Notes under the pieces: generated by a model | What the model saw: the letters and a program-made list of their open reading frames with translations, nothing else | Told to the model about the DNA's origin: nothing | Databases searched by the model: none | Position numbers and translations under genes: made by a program | DNA from: Polytrichum commune | Taxonomy: Eukaryota > Streptophyta > Polytrichopsida > Polytrichales > Polytrichaceae | Reading direction: 5' to 3' | Assembly (NCBI GenBank): GCA_950295325.1 | Contig: OX485807.1 | Span: 28,739,666 to 28,803,665 of the forward strand | Length of the DNA: 64,000 nt | Shown here: piece by piece, positions 33,901 to 45,979 of the stretch | Numbering within the stretch: the first letter of the stretch is position 1 | Layout: the number at the start of each line of letters is the position of its first letter

Positions 33901-36339
33901 GAAAGCGCTGACTTCTCCGTTGCTTGAATGCTCTCATTTCCTGTCTTTGCCTTCAAATTTTCTGCATCTAATTCTAGATGACCTTGTTTAGCAGAGACCG
34001 ATTGAGGTTCCGCTAACTGATGATCGCAACGGGCCTTCAGCGTGCTGATCATTCCCTGTTGTTCTTCAAGTTCACCATGCAACTCCTTCACCTGCATCTC
34101 CCTTGCATTTGCTTGCTTCTCCAATTGCCCAATTTTCAAGCGAGCCTTGGAGATCTCCGCATGCCAAAGCTCCCGCTCTTCATTAAGCTCCGTTTTCAGC
34201 TTTTCACACTCGTATTCTAATTCCACCTGCGTTGCTTCGCAACTGCTCAACAGTTGTTGCAAACCCTCACATTTTGAGCGCATTGCAAAAATCACCTCCT
34301 CATGGTTCTTAGCAGCAGAAAGAGCCTGATCCAAAATATCTTCATAGTTAGAAGGCAAATCGTGATTCATTGTATGTGACGAGAAATTTCAGGTGCCGAA
34401 GCTGCCTCTTCTTCCATGACATCATCAAGAAACTTTTATTGGTCTACCAAAACGATTATTGTGAATAAACAATGAATTGCACAAACAAGAAAGGACTGAC
34501 CTGTTGCAAGTCACTTGACATCCCATTCTTCTTTTTCAGGTGCTTCTGCCCAAGCTCTTCCATGGAGGCCCTCAGGAGCTCCGACAAAGTACGCGCTTGC
34601 TCCAGCTCCATCTCAAGCTCCATGACTTCCACATCTTTCGAAGCCATGATGGCCTTCGCATCAAGGAAGTGTCTCATCAACTCCTCCGCCTCTTCTTGCA
34701 AGTCACCTTCTAGATCCCTCACTCTCTCCGATGCCACTTCCTCGGCAGAGAAATTGTGCTCAAAACATGTCAGAATCACCCGCTGCAAAAGGTTATGGTA
34801 TCCTTTATGCTTCTGAAGCTCCACCTCGACTTTCTTCAGCTCTTGCTGCTCAGCCTGCAGTTCCTTGATTTGTCTGTCCTTGGCAGAGAGAGAGTCCCGC
34901 AGCAAGGCCACCTCTTTTTTGGAGTTCTCCCTGAAACTCTCTAGACTAGATTGAGCCACCTCGTAATCACGGGAGACACTCTCTAGTCTTGATTTGGCAT
35001 CCTCCAGCTGAAACTCCACCAGCTTCCTGCAATTCTCCTCATGAGCCAGGGACTGCTGAATGATATTAAAACGAGACCCGAGATCCTCGATAAGTGTTTC
35101 TTTGGCCTGAACATCCTCCTGTAATAGCTCTAAGTCTCCGAGAATGGCTTGCTTCTCTGATTCCCACATGGCACGGTCCTCTTGAAGCTGATTCCTCATC
35201 CTGCAATGAGCTTCTTCCAGGGACTGAAATTGCTCTTTCCTCCATTTGGCCTCCTCTTGCAAGGCCTTGCAATCTTGCTCCACTTTGAAGAAGCCTTTTT
35301 CCCTCTGCTTATACTCATTCAACGCGCACTCGGCTTTGAACCTCAGGGCACTCTCCTCACTTAGTGAATTCTCAACTCCCTCCAATGTCCTATTCAGTGC
35401 AACCACTTGAGATTTTAGTTCTTGAGCTTGCGCGTTCTTCTTGCTTAGGGCATTCAATTGAGAGGAGCTTCGTAGAAGTTCTTGTTGCACCTGTTCAAGC
35501 TTTGAGGCTTTGTCTCTTGCAACTGCCTCAGCAGCGGAAACCTTCACCTCAACGTCTTTCGCATCCGATCTCGCAGTGGTAATTTCTTGCTCCATCTCCC
35601 TGATTAGAGCTTCTTGCTCCTCACACTTTGCTTGACTGGCCTCGAAGGCCTTAGTCACTTCATCCACCTCCTGCCTTTCTTGAGCCTGCCTCCCTTTGTA
35701 CACAACCAGGAGCTTCTCATGTGCCTCACGCAGGGACAAACACTGCCTTTCTCTCTCACTCAGCTTCTGCGTTGCCACGCGCAATGCATCCTCATAGCTT
35801 TTCTCCTTCTCCTCAAACTCCAATGACATCCTGGCTGTCTCTTCCAAGTGATCCTGGAAAATTTCCTTCTGGGACTCCAGCTTCTGAAGCATCCCCTCCA
35901 GAGCTCGCCGCTGCTTCTCGACAATCTCCTGTTTCGACTTGTACTCTGTCTGCAGGCTTTGTATTCTCATCTGTGCATCTTCCAAGGCAACCTGCATCCT
36001 TGCCCTCTCTGTGGCTCCCCTTTCCTTCTCCCTGTTTGCCTCCCAGCACTGGCTCTGCATGTGCTCCATGGTAGATCTGCCATGGCGCACCTCCTTCTCC
36101 AGCTGAAAAATGCGGTCCTCCTTCTCCACCACTGCCACACTTGCAGCCTCCAGATCAAACAGCAGCTTCTCCCGCTCCAGTTGCCACTGCTCATCCTTCT
36201 TGGCACTTCGGCTCAGCTTGTTCTCCTCTAATAGCTGCTGCACTTGATGCTCCAAGGCCCTCTTGGAGCTCTCCAGGTGAGCCAGCAAATGCTCCAGGGA
36301 GGCGCCCTGGCCTTTAATCGGCTGCCCATCCATTGTCAT
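27996..36339 (-). CDS. Giant coiled-coil protein (2722 aa) with WK-repeats; family not recognised
   Basis: Two coding exons: 36339-34501 (613 aa) and 34325-27996 (2109 aa plus stop), joined in phase 0. The donor is CAACAG|GTCAGT and the acceptor GATCAG|GCTCTT, with a branch-point-like CTAAC 20-odd bases upstream. The start is the ATG opening MTMDGQPIKGQG, just after a leader acceptor TTTTGCAG at 36374-36377; the frame upstream is intronic. Nearly all of it is heptad-rich, E/K/Q-rich coiled coil. Exceptions are a compact block with LLQRVILTCFEHNFSAEEV (about residues 510-535) and a non-coiled tail ending RLRRTITDSL. Residues about 950-1300 are five tandem repeats of about 71 aa. Residues about 1420-2370 carry about 25 ELxxWKxKA motifs. 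It has no signal peptide, membrane segment or enzyme motif. A scaffold or cytoskeleton-linked role is only inference; 'myosin-heavy-chain-like' would be a superficial label. Confidence 0.85.
32255..33310 (-). repeat. Five in-frame tandem repeats of about 213 bp within the coiled-coil gene
   Basis: The phrase TTTCATG(T/G)T-G-C (antisense of the N/T-MK(E/D)EF block) recurs at about 32283, 32496, 32697, 32910 and 33123, so the period is 213, 201, 213 and 213. Each unit encodes ESQKHI-LQ-SLQ-AQ-LEAETQRV, then AARNDIQSELD-WKEKG and MANMKEEF. The third-to-fourth spacing has lost four codons. All copies keep frame, which points to selection on the protein. Confidence 0.93.
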
Positions 36340-36406
36340 TGCGGGCGCAATTCTATGGACTCGGTGTTGCCTCCTGCAAAATGAGAGAATAGGTGAGTCG
36401 ATCGAC
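36340..36406 (-). promoter_or_regulatory. 5' leader of the coiled-coil gene with a leader-intron acceptor
   Basis: On the minus strand CTCATTTTGCAG ends at 36374, followed by 34 bases of leader to the ATG at 36339. This looks like a real 3' splice site, so the first exon would be non-coding and further upstream (higher coordinates). Its donor was not identified; the GC-rich patch at 41170-41690 is a remote candidate. Confidence 0.5.
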
Positions 36407-36830
36407 AGGATCCTTGTTAGTGTCGATGTTAATAAAAGTAACCAGTAAACCGTAGATTGGAAATCAAGAGAGATAGTCAATATTCAAAGCTTCTCAAGTT
36501 ACATGCTCGATACGAAGGAATCAAAAGGTGAAAGAATTAGAAACCGGAGTGAAGTAGAAAACAAATCACACCTTGTCAGTCTTGAAACAACAATATCCCT
36601 GTAAGTTTTGATGTTTGACCTTCTACACTTTACAGATGAAAAGATAATCACTAAACCATTGATTGCAAATCGAAAGGCATAATTTATCCAAAGCTTTCAA
36701 AATTGCATACCCCATACGAAACCACACGATGAAGAAATCAGAAGTTGGAATGAAATAGACAACAAATCACACATTGCCAGTCAAACAATATTATCCTTGT
36801 GAGTGCACTGAAACATATGATGCGCACTGC
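36407..36830. repeat. Tandem duplication, two units of about 195 bp plus a partial third
   Basis: Units begin at about 36408 (GATCCTTGTTAGTGTCGATG), 36595 (TATCCCTGTAAGTTTTGATG) and 36791 (TATCCTTGTGAGTG). Within each complete unit ACAAATCACA-(C/A)TTG-CAGTC recurs at 36561 and 36762. The repeat lies directly upstream of the leader acceptor, so it is probably intronic or promoter DNA of the coiled-coil gene. Confidence 0.75.
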
Positions 36831-36839
36831 CTTGGAAGT

Positions 36840-39800
36840 GTATGATGAAAATCATGCTTGACCAGTTAGTCCAATGCACTAATGTAGGTTCTTAACCGTC
36901 GATTCCTTACGCACTTGGATATGTTCTTCATTCCGAGCTTGTGTCCATGAACATAAACACAAGCCCCTGACCTCTCTGGCTCTTAAAGACTTTTGCTCCA
37001 CTGCGATCCCAAATGAACATAAACACGACCTGATTCAGTCACTTATCTTAATCGGACACCTATATTTGAATGGTATGTAGTTAAGCGCGGATCTAAGAGT
37101 GTACACCTCCAAAAAAGAACATGTGCTTCAAAGAGATTAGGATACGTGTTCAGAAATGTTAAATCTTCAAGGCTCAATACTCAACACAATTGTGGGCACA
37201 AACTATGTGATCATTTAAGAAGAAAGAGAATCTACGATTCGATAATGAACCAGATATTCATACCAAAATAATGAGGAAATGGTTGTAGCCTTAAATAGAG
37301 TTTGCTAAATTATCGCATACTCAGCACATGTTCAAACACATCCTTGGAGGAGTGGGTGGATCAAAAAGATTACCCAATTTAAGCCCACTCACCTTATATC
37401 ATGAACCAATTGCTCGTCGCAACCCCTTGGGAAGCACTGAGGATCGAAGTATGTTGTGAAATACAGATCGTTCACAGAAAAGACCCCCAGAATTGAACGT
37501 CTCCAATTTTTTAATCCTAAAACTTCAGTGTCTGTCACCCTCAAACTACACTGCTATGTGCAATTAGGGTGCCTTTGCAAATTAGTTGTCTCTTTACCCA
37601 TGCAAATTGTCTTGGATCAAAACCAGATTACAAAACCTTATAACTTTGTTTGTTCATCCGTATAACAACTACAGTAGAAGAATATAGTTACTTTATTTTG
37701 TTACTGTTGTAGAAAATATTCAAAATAGTGTGGATTGTCGACGTATTGGTTTGGGGCTATCTATATGCACATATCAGTGTAGCTAGCTGGTGTAAAAGGT
37801 CTCTATTGCAAAGTGAACATGAGTGAACAAACCATATAATCATAGCACACTTCCACAGAAGTCACAATTAAGTGAAAGCAGCAGCACTTTCATTCTCAAT
37901 TGGATCTGATCATGTATTAATACCTTGGATAAATTAATGGGGGTTGCAAGACGCTCTCAAGACAGGGCCCCATATGATCAGTTAACAAGCACAAAAATCT
38001 TCAATCTGATAATGAATAAAGATAGTTCTATGAGCTCCAAAAAGTCATGAGGACAGTGGCTATGGCCTTGATTTGGATTTGCTACCCATCTTGTATTAAT
38101 CATGTGCTTCATATCATAGAAGAGGTGGGCTAGTTATGGGAAGTTAACCATTTGAGACCCAGCTACTTTAATCCCTACAGATCGAGGTGGACGATTTTGT
38201 CCTGGCAATTACCTCTGCCCAACAATATCAATATACACATTTGCGTTCTAGTTAAGCTTTTGGTCTTGGACATATGGACGGTTTAAATAATGTGCGAAAG
38301 ATTTCATGCATACAATCAAATCTACCATAAGAGATATCGATATTCTTTCATTACCTATACAACTAGCCCTCTTAAAGAAGACTCAATCAAGACTCGCCTC
38401 CAAACAAATTCTTATTAGGTAGGTAGAGTGGAAATCTGTGGGAAAAGTTAATTCAAGTAGGCCCTTCATGTTTGCACAAAAGAAATGTTGTGTTCATCCA
38501 AGAAGGTAAATGCTTAGGATTTTGAATACAATGATGGGAAAGCAAATACTAGGTTCAACCCTACTTTTCTTCACAAGGTTGGTAAAGCTTGTGCTTGATA
38601 GTTGCTACATATTGCGTTCCACAAACTAGGATGGGGATTTTGTAGCACTATCATCTCAAAATTTGTCTTGGGGTGGCACCTATTTGTAGCACTTGCATGG
38701 GTCACCATCTTTAGAACTTGATTTGGAGCTACCAGTTTCTAAGAAGCATTATTTGGGAGTAAGTTTTGCATTATAAACATTTTGAATTCTAAAAATCTAC
38801 ATAAATTATGTATTCACTAAGAAGTGAAACTAAACACCTAGGGGTTATGGTTGGTGACCCATATTTTAGAAAAATGGCTATTAATTAGTTCTATGAAGAA
38901 TACTTGAAAGTGCAAACCTCTTTCTAATTCAAACACAAATCGTATCAATGGATTTCTTTCCATGCCTTCTTTTCAAGCATGCTTCTCTTCTTTGTGGAAG
39001 AAAAAATTGCCAATTCATTAGGTAGCATACAATATCTAGTCCATAGCCTCATTCTACATAATGAGCTCCGTATGATGGATAACAACATGAGATATCAATG
39101 AAATGATATGTTGAATCATGTACGTTTTTTTTTGTCATCTTAAAGGACTATCTCCATAGCAAAGTGTCATTGTGTGCTTGCAAGAAGGTACAAGGAGACA
39201 TACTATCAACCTCAACCCCAAAGTTGTCGTTGAGATATAAACACTCCCACTGTATACTAAGGTCGTTTGGTTAGAAAACAACCTGAGAGATGCAAGTGCT
39301 CATATTTAAGAGAATAGTTAAGTTATTCATGCATGCTACTTGTAATGACAAGCTCAATGTTGGTCAATAGAAATATATGCAACTGGTTGAAGGGTCATAC
39401 AACTATTATCCAATTTCAAAGCATTCGCCCTAGATACCTTCTAAAGAACCAAGCTCTAAGTTGGATTCAAGGTACACTAAATAATCCTATTAGTGTAGAT
39501 GAACAACTAATGTAGAAATAAATAGACTTTCAATTGACATCGACTTCCTCTTGCACCTTTGATGGTGCATTTTCCGATCGAAGACAGAACATGTACAGAA
39601 TGTAGAGCTTCATATTAGATTCATTTTCTTTTCCTATACATTACTCTTGTGGATTGCAAAGACCACTTATTGCATTCATCAGATTGAATTCAACATTCTA
39701 TCTCTAAATGTTCTACAGAAGTCTCTTGAGCTCTGATGCTACAAAATATTTTACACACTAACTATCTAGTCACGGTGTTGTTGATCTAGTTCAAATACAA

Positions 39801-39890
39801 AAGTAGCACAAAATAAAGTACTCATCCACATCAATTCTAAAGAACAATTAATGTGGAATGCACTAATTTTAAACTAGAGATTTGACATCG
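36840..39890. other. Intergenic/leader-intron DNA with R2-like remnants
   Basis: 37030-37400 and 37890-38170 share phrases with R2 downstream sequence, for example TAATCGGACACCTATATTTGA-TGGTA-GT and TC-TATTAATC-TGTTC-TATC. No gene was recognised on either strand. Confidence 0.45.
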
Positions 39891-39900
39891 CATGAAACTT

Positions 39901-40016
39901 AACATGACTCACATTAGTTCTCATTAAAGAAATTAAAAAGGAATCTAAAGAATTGCTATGGCCCACATCAGTTCTCGTTATAAAAAATAGTGTGGATTCC
40001 AACGAATTGCTGTGGA
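39901..40016. repeat. Short tandem duplication, unit about 57 bp
   Basis: CTCACATTAGTTCTCATTA...AATTGCTATGG is followed by CCCACATCAGTTCTCGTTA...AATTGCTGTGG, two diverged adjacent copies. Confidence 0.65.
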
Positions 40017-40384
40017 ATACTCTAATAGGACCAAGTAGTGTACTGATAGGACACAATTAATCTAGCCTCTTGAGGAAAAACTATCTTGTAGGAATCTGGA
40101 ATCCACACAACCTCCTTCCTTAAACGAGGATCGACACTCCACATACCATAACCTACTAGGTTTCAAAAATGATAAGATCACTGCAAGATGGATCCTGACA
40201 GTTACGAATGCAGCAGTAAGCTGTCTACTTACCCGAAGAATGGGAAGAAGTGCCAAACCCATGATTTAAAAAAGAGTATGCTTCAAACGTACCTGCTTGA
40301 TTCACATTGTGGCAGCGCTGAAGTACTAGACTAACACCCCGTTACGAAAGTCTCCACAGCTTCCAATCGATGTGTTATTGCTCC

Positions 40385-40876
40385 AACTGCTTCAAGGCAG
40401 GATGTGCGACTGTGTGTACATGATCCGCATTTTGCTGACAATCCCTAGTATCATCGCCTCCTTGCGCTTGTTCGACATCATTTCCAGTACACTAGAGGTT
40501 CACTTATTTCCAGGCCCCGATTACCGCACTGAGATTTTGGATTGTCACCTGTAAGAAGGAAAACACACACACACACACACAAGCAAATGTTCAAAACAAA
40601 GCGCATGTGCTCGACATACATTCTGACAACGCTCACAAACTCGACTATGGAACTTGTCCACGGCGTCCATTCGACATGTTCACCGCCTCACTCCTAATAT
40701 TTATGGGACTCTCAAGTCACCTTAAGTTACTCTTAAACGACTGCGTGCACATGATCCACATTCACTTACAAATCCCACTGTATCGCGTCCAAGTTGAGCT
40801 TGTTCGGCATGTACTCAGACACTAGAATCTCTTTTATTTCCCGGCCTCGAGTACCGCACCAAAATTTTGGATTGCC
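40385..40876 (-). pseudogene. Two decayed receptor-kinase-like exon fragments in tandem
   Basis: Two diverged 150-bp copies (minus strand, 40876-40735 and 40553-40385) each start after a TTCTTACAG acceptor-like site. The first reads CGTRGREIKEILVSEYMPNK followed by LNLDAIQW and then a stop. The second reads CGNRGLEISEPLVYWK and then breaks. This resembles the G-x-E-x-x-LVYEYMPNKSLD segment after the hinge of plant receptor-like kinases, where many such genes have an exon boundary. Nothing of the catalytic loop was found. The kinase origin is inference from one short motif present in two copies. Confidence 0.4.
40562..40581. repeat. (AC)n microsatellite
   Basis: Ten AC units between the two kinase-like fragments. 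Confidence 0.95.
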
Positions 40877-41169
40877 AACTGTAAGAAAAACGATGAGAAG
40901 ACAAGAAATTGTTCCAAACGCGTCTGAACATCACTGGAATCCATTTGATCAGAAACCTGTGGCAAACACATTCACAGTGCTTGCAAAAGGAAGAAACCCC
41001 AACTCAAGATTCACTCATCACACAGAATTCTAGGCCACAACAACATGACTGATTTTAAACCGGTCGAAATTGTGAGGCTGCCGATCCTAAGCATTTCTAG
41101 GTGGACCCATTGAAGACCCCCACAAACCCATACACACACCCCCAGAAGCAAATTAAGAAAGCAAGAGAT

Positions 41170-41660
41170 ATTGATGTACCGAGCAAGTGATCATGGTGTC
41201 GTGCACAGTAGACAGGCATGGTCATCATCCCTTGCTTGTTTTGGAGGCTGGATTCGGAGGTTCTACACAGGCAGATACTGCAAGATCAGTATTGACAATG
41301 GCGGAACTAGAGGAAAGAGATCAGGAGCTCCGGCGGGAAGGATACATGGCGGCCAGTGTCAGGGGGAATCGAGGAGCCTAATAACTTAAAAAGTAACTTA
41401 TGACGAGGACGACGCAGCAACGGACGAAAAGAAGGAACTAAGGCGGGAGCGGGTCAGAAGGGAGCGTGACATGCCGGAGACGACGCCGCCAGCTGCTCGC
41501 TCAAGAGATGGATATAATTACCAGTAACAAGCTTTACCTTACAAATTACCACCTTCTTGCAGTGCTTGCCCAATTGCTGATGATCGATTGTCCTGCACCC
41601 ATTGCACCTCCACTTTCTCGATTCCTGCGAAGATCCCCGCCTTCACGCTTCACGCTCTAA
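41170..41660 (+). pseudogene. GC-rich coding-like island, product unknown
   Basis: The base composition and charged reading frames stand out from the AT-rich surroundings. One frame gives TMAELEERDQELRREGYM. After two stops another gives VTYDEDDAATDEKKELRRE and continues R/E-rich to a stop near 41520. The fragments could be a decayed gag-like or host coding remnant. The minus strand could instead hold the distant first exon of the coiled-coil gene. No family was recognised. Confidence 0.3.
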
Positions 41661-41849
41661 TTTAAGCCGAGGATTCTAGTACCGACTCCATCAATTTCCA
41701 CGACATTTCGGATTCCGAGCGGCCTCTACAAATCAATGCGCCTTAATAGCCTGCCTGCCTGCTTGCCTGCCTGCTCCCACACCTTCATGTTGCCTGTCCT
41801 TGCCATGACCATCGCCTCTTTATTGTTTCAATGTTGTACAATGCATGGG

Positions 41850-43224
41850 ATCATGTGTTGTTTATGGTATTTAGTGTCACATGTGTAATTGTGTCACTTA
41901 CCGTATTGAGAGGTGTATGCTAGCTAGGTTACACTAATGACCAACAACTTCATTGTTATTGTCACCTCATACACTTGGCATCTATGATCGGGGAGAACCG
42001 ACGGCTAGTTCATTATCAGCCGATGGATTTCCCCTCATGGCCGGTCCAAATTTCCAACCATCGGATGGCAATCCGACTGTAATTTCAATCCTCCGGCAAT
42101 TAGCCGATGGACCAGAAAATGTCCCGGAAATGTAGCCGATTCTTCTTGTGAGTTACTGGATTTCAGCCGGAAAAAGTATTCAAATTTCAAATATTGGCCG
42201 ATACCCGTGTCTACATCTAACTTAGAAAGTATGATGCGTGTTGCTATAGAAGGCCCAAACAATGATTTTGATGACATTCTAACAAGTGCTCTAGATCTTT
42301 ACAGGGTTTCCGCTAAGTTTTGCTATTTGTATAGCAATCCAGAGCGCTATTTGTTTGGGGCATCTGATGATGCACTTGAGGAAGTACCCTAAACCTTAAA
42401 CTTTTTGAATTATGCAACCTTTCCATGACCAAATCCAATTGCTTCTATGAAGAATTGGGGGACCCTTGGCCTTCAAGCGGTGAAGGCATTGCTAGGTTCA
42501 ATTCCTGCCAAGGATATTAACTCTTCAAATTTAAAGTTTTGAACATGCCTTTCTTTTCACTTATTCAAGATTTTGTACTAAGAAATGATTTCTAATAACT
42601 TTTCATACATTTTTTAAACAATTAGTGCCGATATGAATTCCATTTAATCGGATATTGGCCAATGAAAATATGAAAATATAGGCAATTGGCCGATTGATTT
42701 TACAAAAGACAGGCTCTTGCCGATGTAAATTGGAAAAAATCCAACCCTTCGTAGCAACTACCGGCAATTAGCCACTAAGGCTTCAAAAACTTCCCGAACT
42801 CTGCTTGGCATTCAATTGCGTTTGCTGATATCTTGACATGAGTATGTTCAATGGTGTTATGAGATGTGTGCCTATGTTACACAATGGTCTACAAGTTGAC
42901 ATAAAGTGTACACAAATGACACTTGGTATTAGTAGGCTCAAGAGTACCTTCCACTTGCATATGTCAATGTAAACCCGTGACATTTGCGATTTGTATGCTC
43001 AATAATATCCTCTCCTTGCATACTAAAACGCAAAACTATCATCTCAGGTATCCCAATGTGCTACGTTAAATGTCAATAGTGTAATTTCCACTTAAAAGGT
43101 TACTTATAATGACGAATAATATTATGTTGGCAATTAGTAGATGTGACACTTTGAGACCTCTAGGTATTTGGTTTAGGTCCTTCACAAATAGTGTGCATGA
43201 CACTAAATACCATAAATTGCATAG
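41850..43224 (+). mobile_element. MITE, copy interrupted by a nested insertion
   Basis: 41850-41981 and 42812-43224 together match the complete element at 59560-60081. Shared starts are TTTATGGTATTTAGTGTCAC, and shared ends GTGCATGACACTAAATACC then ATAAATTGCATAG. The outer inverted repeats are more eroded here than in the 59.5-kb copy. An 822-bp insertion splits it. Confidence 0.8.
41982..42803. mobile_element. Nested 822-bp insertion with 8-bp target duplication, hAT-like
   Basis: CTTGGCAT lies at 41974-41981 and again at 42804-42811, directly flanking the insertion. The uninterrupted paralogue has a single CTTGGCGT at 59678-59685. An 8-bp duplication is characteristic of hAT elements. The ends (CTATGATCGGGGAG left; CAGAGTTCGGGAAG as reverse complement of the right) match at 9 of 14 positions. 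The interior is rich in GCCGAT/ATCGGC hexamers (about eight) and has no transposase. A short open frame at 42207-42392 is unassigned. Confidence 0.75.
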
Positions 43225-43254
43225 TTCGTTCAATTAATGAAGGGGGAGAATTGT

Positions 43255-43620
43255 CTGGTACTTACAGGTGGACCGGTAGAGTTTGAGAAATAACCAATTG
43301 GAGTTCGAGAAATTACCGATCATTTTAGAGGAATTCATAGAATATATAACTTAATAAAGAAGAAACCGAAAGATGTCAACATGTAACTAGTTGGACTTGG
43401 AAACACTTATGATCTTGACTCAAAATGCTCAAATTCTCCCTAGACACTACACTCAGTATGGAATGCAAGCGTTATTTGGTTCCTCTTCTTGATTTCAGAC
43501 ACCTTATTTGATTGGTGTGTGGTTAGGCGAGGATCAAAGAATAAACATCATAAAGACACGCTTGTTTGAAAGAGATTGGACCATCGTCTTATTTTTTTTA
43601 TTATGTACTCCACACTTAAT
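43255..43620 (-). repeat. Dispersed repeat family R2, copy 2 (minus strand)
   Basis: Read on the minus strand it contains GTTTCCAAGTCCAACTAGTT, ACATGTTGACATCTTTCGG, then AACTCCAATTGGTTATTTCTC and AAACTCTACCGGT, collinear with 5150-5300. This copy also lacks the pogo-like insertion. Confidence 0.7.
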
Positions 43621-43629
43621 AATGAATGT

Positions 43630-45840
43630 ATTTGGGAAGATCTATGTATTTAATTAAGAATTCAACTAGAATCACATGGTTGGGGAGGGAGCTCTAGATT
43701 TATATAGAGTTAAGTTTGATAGCCACGTATTCCTCTTTGTTTATTTTTATTTAATTTGAGGGCATTATAAAATAAAGTTTGAGGAAAAAATGACGTTGTT
43801 TGATACAAACAAAATTCATAAAACCATTTTTGGAAAATAGGAAAAAATAAATCGAATCATTAGTGTTGGCAATTGATGAACTAGTGAACATAAGCACAAT
43901 TGTCAAACATGGTATTTGTGAGAACATCACATGGCACAAAAAAATGTCATATATGTCATTTTCTCGAATGCAAGAAAGGCCGGCTTGGATTGGTCTTTGG
44001 AGGCAGCTTTTGCCAACTACGGCTTTTTCCAAAGTTCAAGTTCATTTCATAAGACTAGAAACTAAGTGGGCCTTGAAAAAAAAAACATGCGAATGTGAAG
44101 TTTTCAGGAATACTATGTTATCAATCATTCCGAGAATCATCAATTCTAGCCTGAACCAATAGTCATAAATCAACCTCTTCTAAACCCTAAACTTCAAGCA
44201 AGGACAATTTCTTCCACACGTGAAACCCACACATGTTAGGCCTTCATGTCTCCTTATATTTTTTCCATCCACAAATTCCATTCCAAAATGTCTTCCTTTC
44301 ATCAATTATATTTCATCAAAAATTAAAGTAAATTAAAATCCATATGGTATCATATTGTATTGTGCATGGCATGAGATTTTTCTTTAATATCATTCTAGAC
44401 AAATCTAGAGAACAAACATGCATTTATTATAGTCATGACTATATCGAGGGTCATGGTCCAATTTTCAAATTGTTGATGCTTCATCGTAGATTTGCTAATG
44501 TAACACAAATTCCATTCTGTAAATCTAACTAGTGGAAGTTGGAGACCATGAAAAATGAACCAAATAACACCCATATACATTAGGCTCATTATTTGGTGTG
44601 GGTTTAAGTTTCATGATAATGTGTAACAGTGGGAGCGTCAAAGGATTATCACATACGAGGGTATTTTCATCCATCCAACAACTTGATTGTTCATCCAATA
44701 GCAAAAGGGATATAAGAACTCATCACTATTATTCATTAATGGATGCGTGAAATCATCTATTATCTCTATATTTATGTCCACAAGCTTATTGATTATGACC
44801 AATAACCATCTCAAGGAGGTGGATTACAAGCCACAAAAGCAACAAGTCATCCACTCTCCTCTCGATGGTTATCTAGTACATACAAAATTAAACCCCTAGA
44901 CTAATCTAGGGTCTTTAAAATTATTCTAGTGTTTGTACAATTGAAAAACTATATCCTCTATGTTGCATATGATTTCATGGCTTATATGTTGGAGAACGAG
45001 ACGTACATTCGTATGCGATAAGTTCCCCTCTCCATGAGGTTGGCAGAGCGAACATTAGAAACACACACAAACATTGTATAACTTAGTCCCAAGATTTTTG
45101 ATTGTGGAAAAGTTGACACTTACATTGAATGAACCCTAGTTGGATTCTTGAAAATAATTATCAACTAACTTGGGAGGGGCAAGTTCTTACTGGACTCCTT
45201 AAAGTGGTTGTCGTGAATCGAGACTCGTTATTGCAACTAACAGTATTTTCTCGACATCTTGTAATGTCAAAAATGTGAACTTTAACTTCAATAGCATTGG
45301 ACCAAAATTCTTGTGTAAAGAAAATTAATATGGTAAATAAGTAGGAAGATTACTATTACTGTTTTGATTAGCATCTTAACTCAAGGTCTCTACAGTAGAA
45401 AACACACTCACATAACTCCACATGTCCATAAGTGGATTGGACTTTATCCTTCAATTTGGAACCACAAGTCAACATAGGAAGTCACACTATTTCAAAAGGG
45501 GTCTTTTGCCATGGCCTCTTTGACATGTGTCATCTAGGAATCATAAAGAAATGTAAAATGTATGTCGGTGAGGGGGAGTTGTTGGATAGAAGTGTACCTC
45601 TCCTCCATCCATGTTCAGAACCTACCCCTTATAATTTTGCACTTTATTTGTTTCAAATGTGTCTTATTAGATTCATTCGGGGTCTTCATAGCTAATTATG
45701 GTGTCAAATAACTTTATGCATCCTCTAACCCTACATAATGTTGTAGGGTGTCTTGTTAGATGAATGAGAGGTACATTTGTATGCAATGATCCTCTTTTAC
45801 TATGGCATGTGTTACATCTACTGACCTTACGCATATTGTG
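43630..45840. other. AT-rich intergenic DNA, nothing recognised
   Basis: Open frames up to 99 codons (43863-44162 plus; 43751-44032 minus) overlap each other and show no domains. Confidence 0.5.
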
Positions 45841-45979
45841 ATGTTTTAGACAAGTCGTAGATCATGGCATTGTGTCAAGTGGGTGTGTTGACACACTTGA
45901 AGCATTCCCAACAAGTATGTATCACATATGCCCTTCCAAGTTTGGGCATTGCATCATGTTATGAATTGTCTCATCCAAT

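Noticed and set aside
34371-34376. ATG at 34370 as start of a separate gene
   Set aside because: An in-frame stop lies just upstream, and the ATG falls inside an intron bounded by phase-compatible splice sites.
28366-36231. Many plus-strand frames of 60-182 codons
   Set aside because: All are shadows of the minus-strand coiled-coil gene, rich in Ser/Leu/Phe as expected from complemented Glu/Lys/Gln codons.
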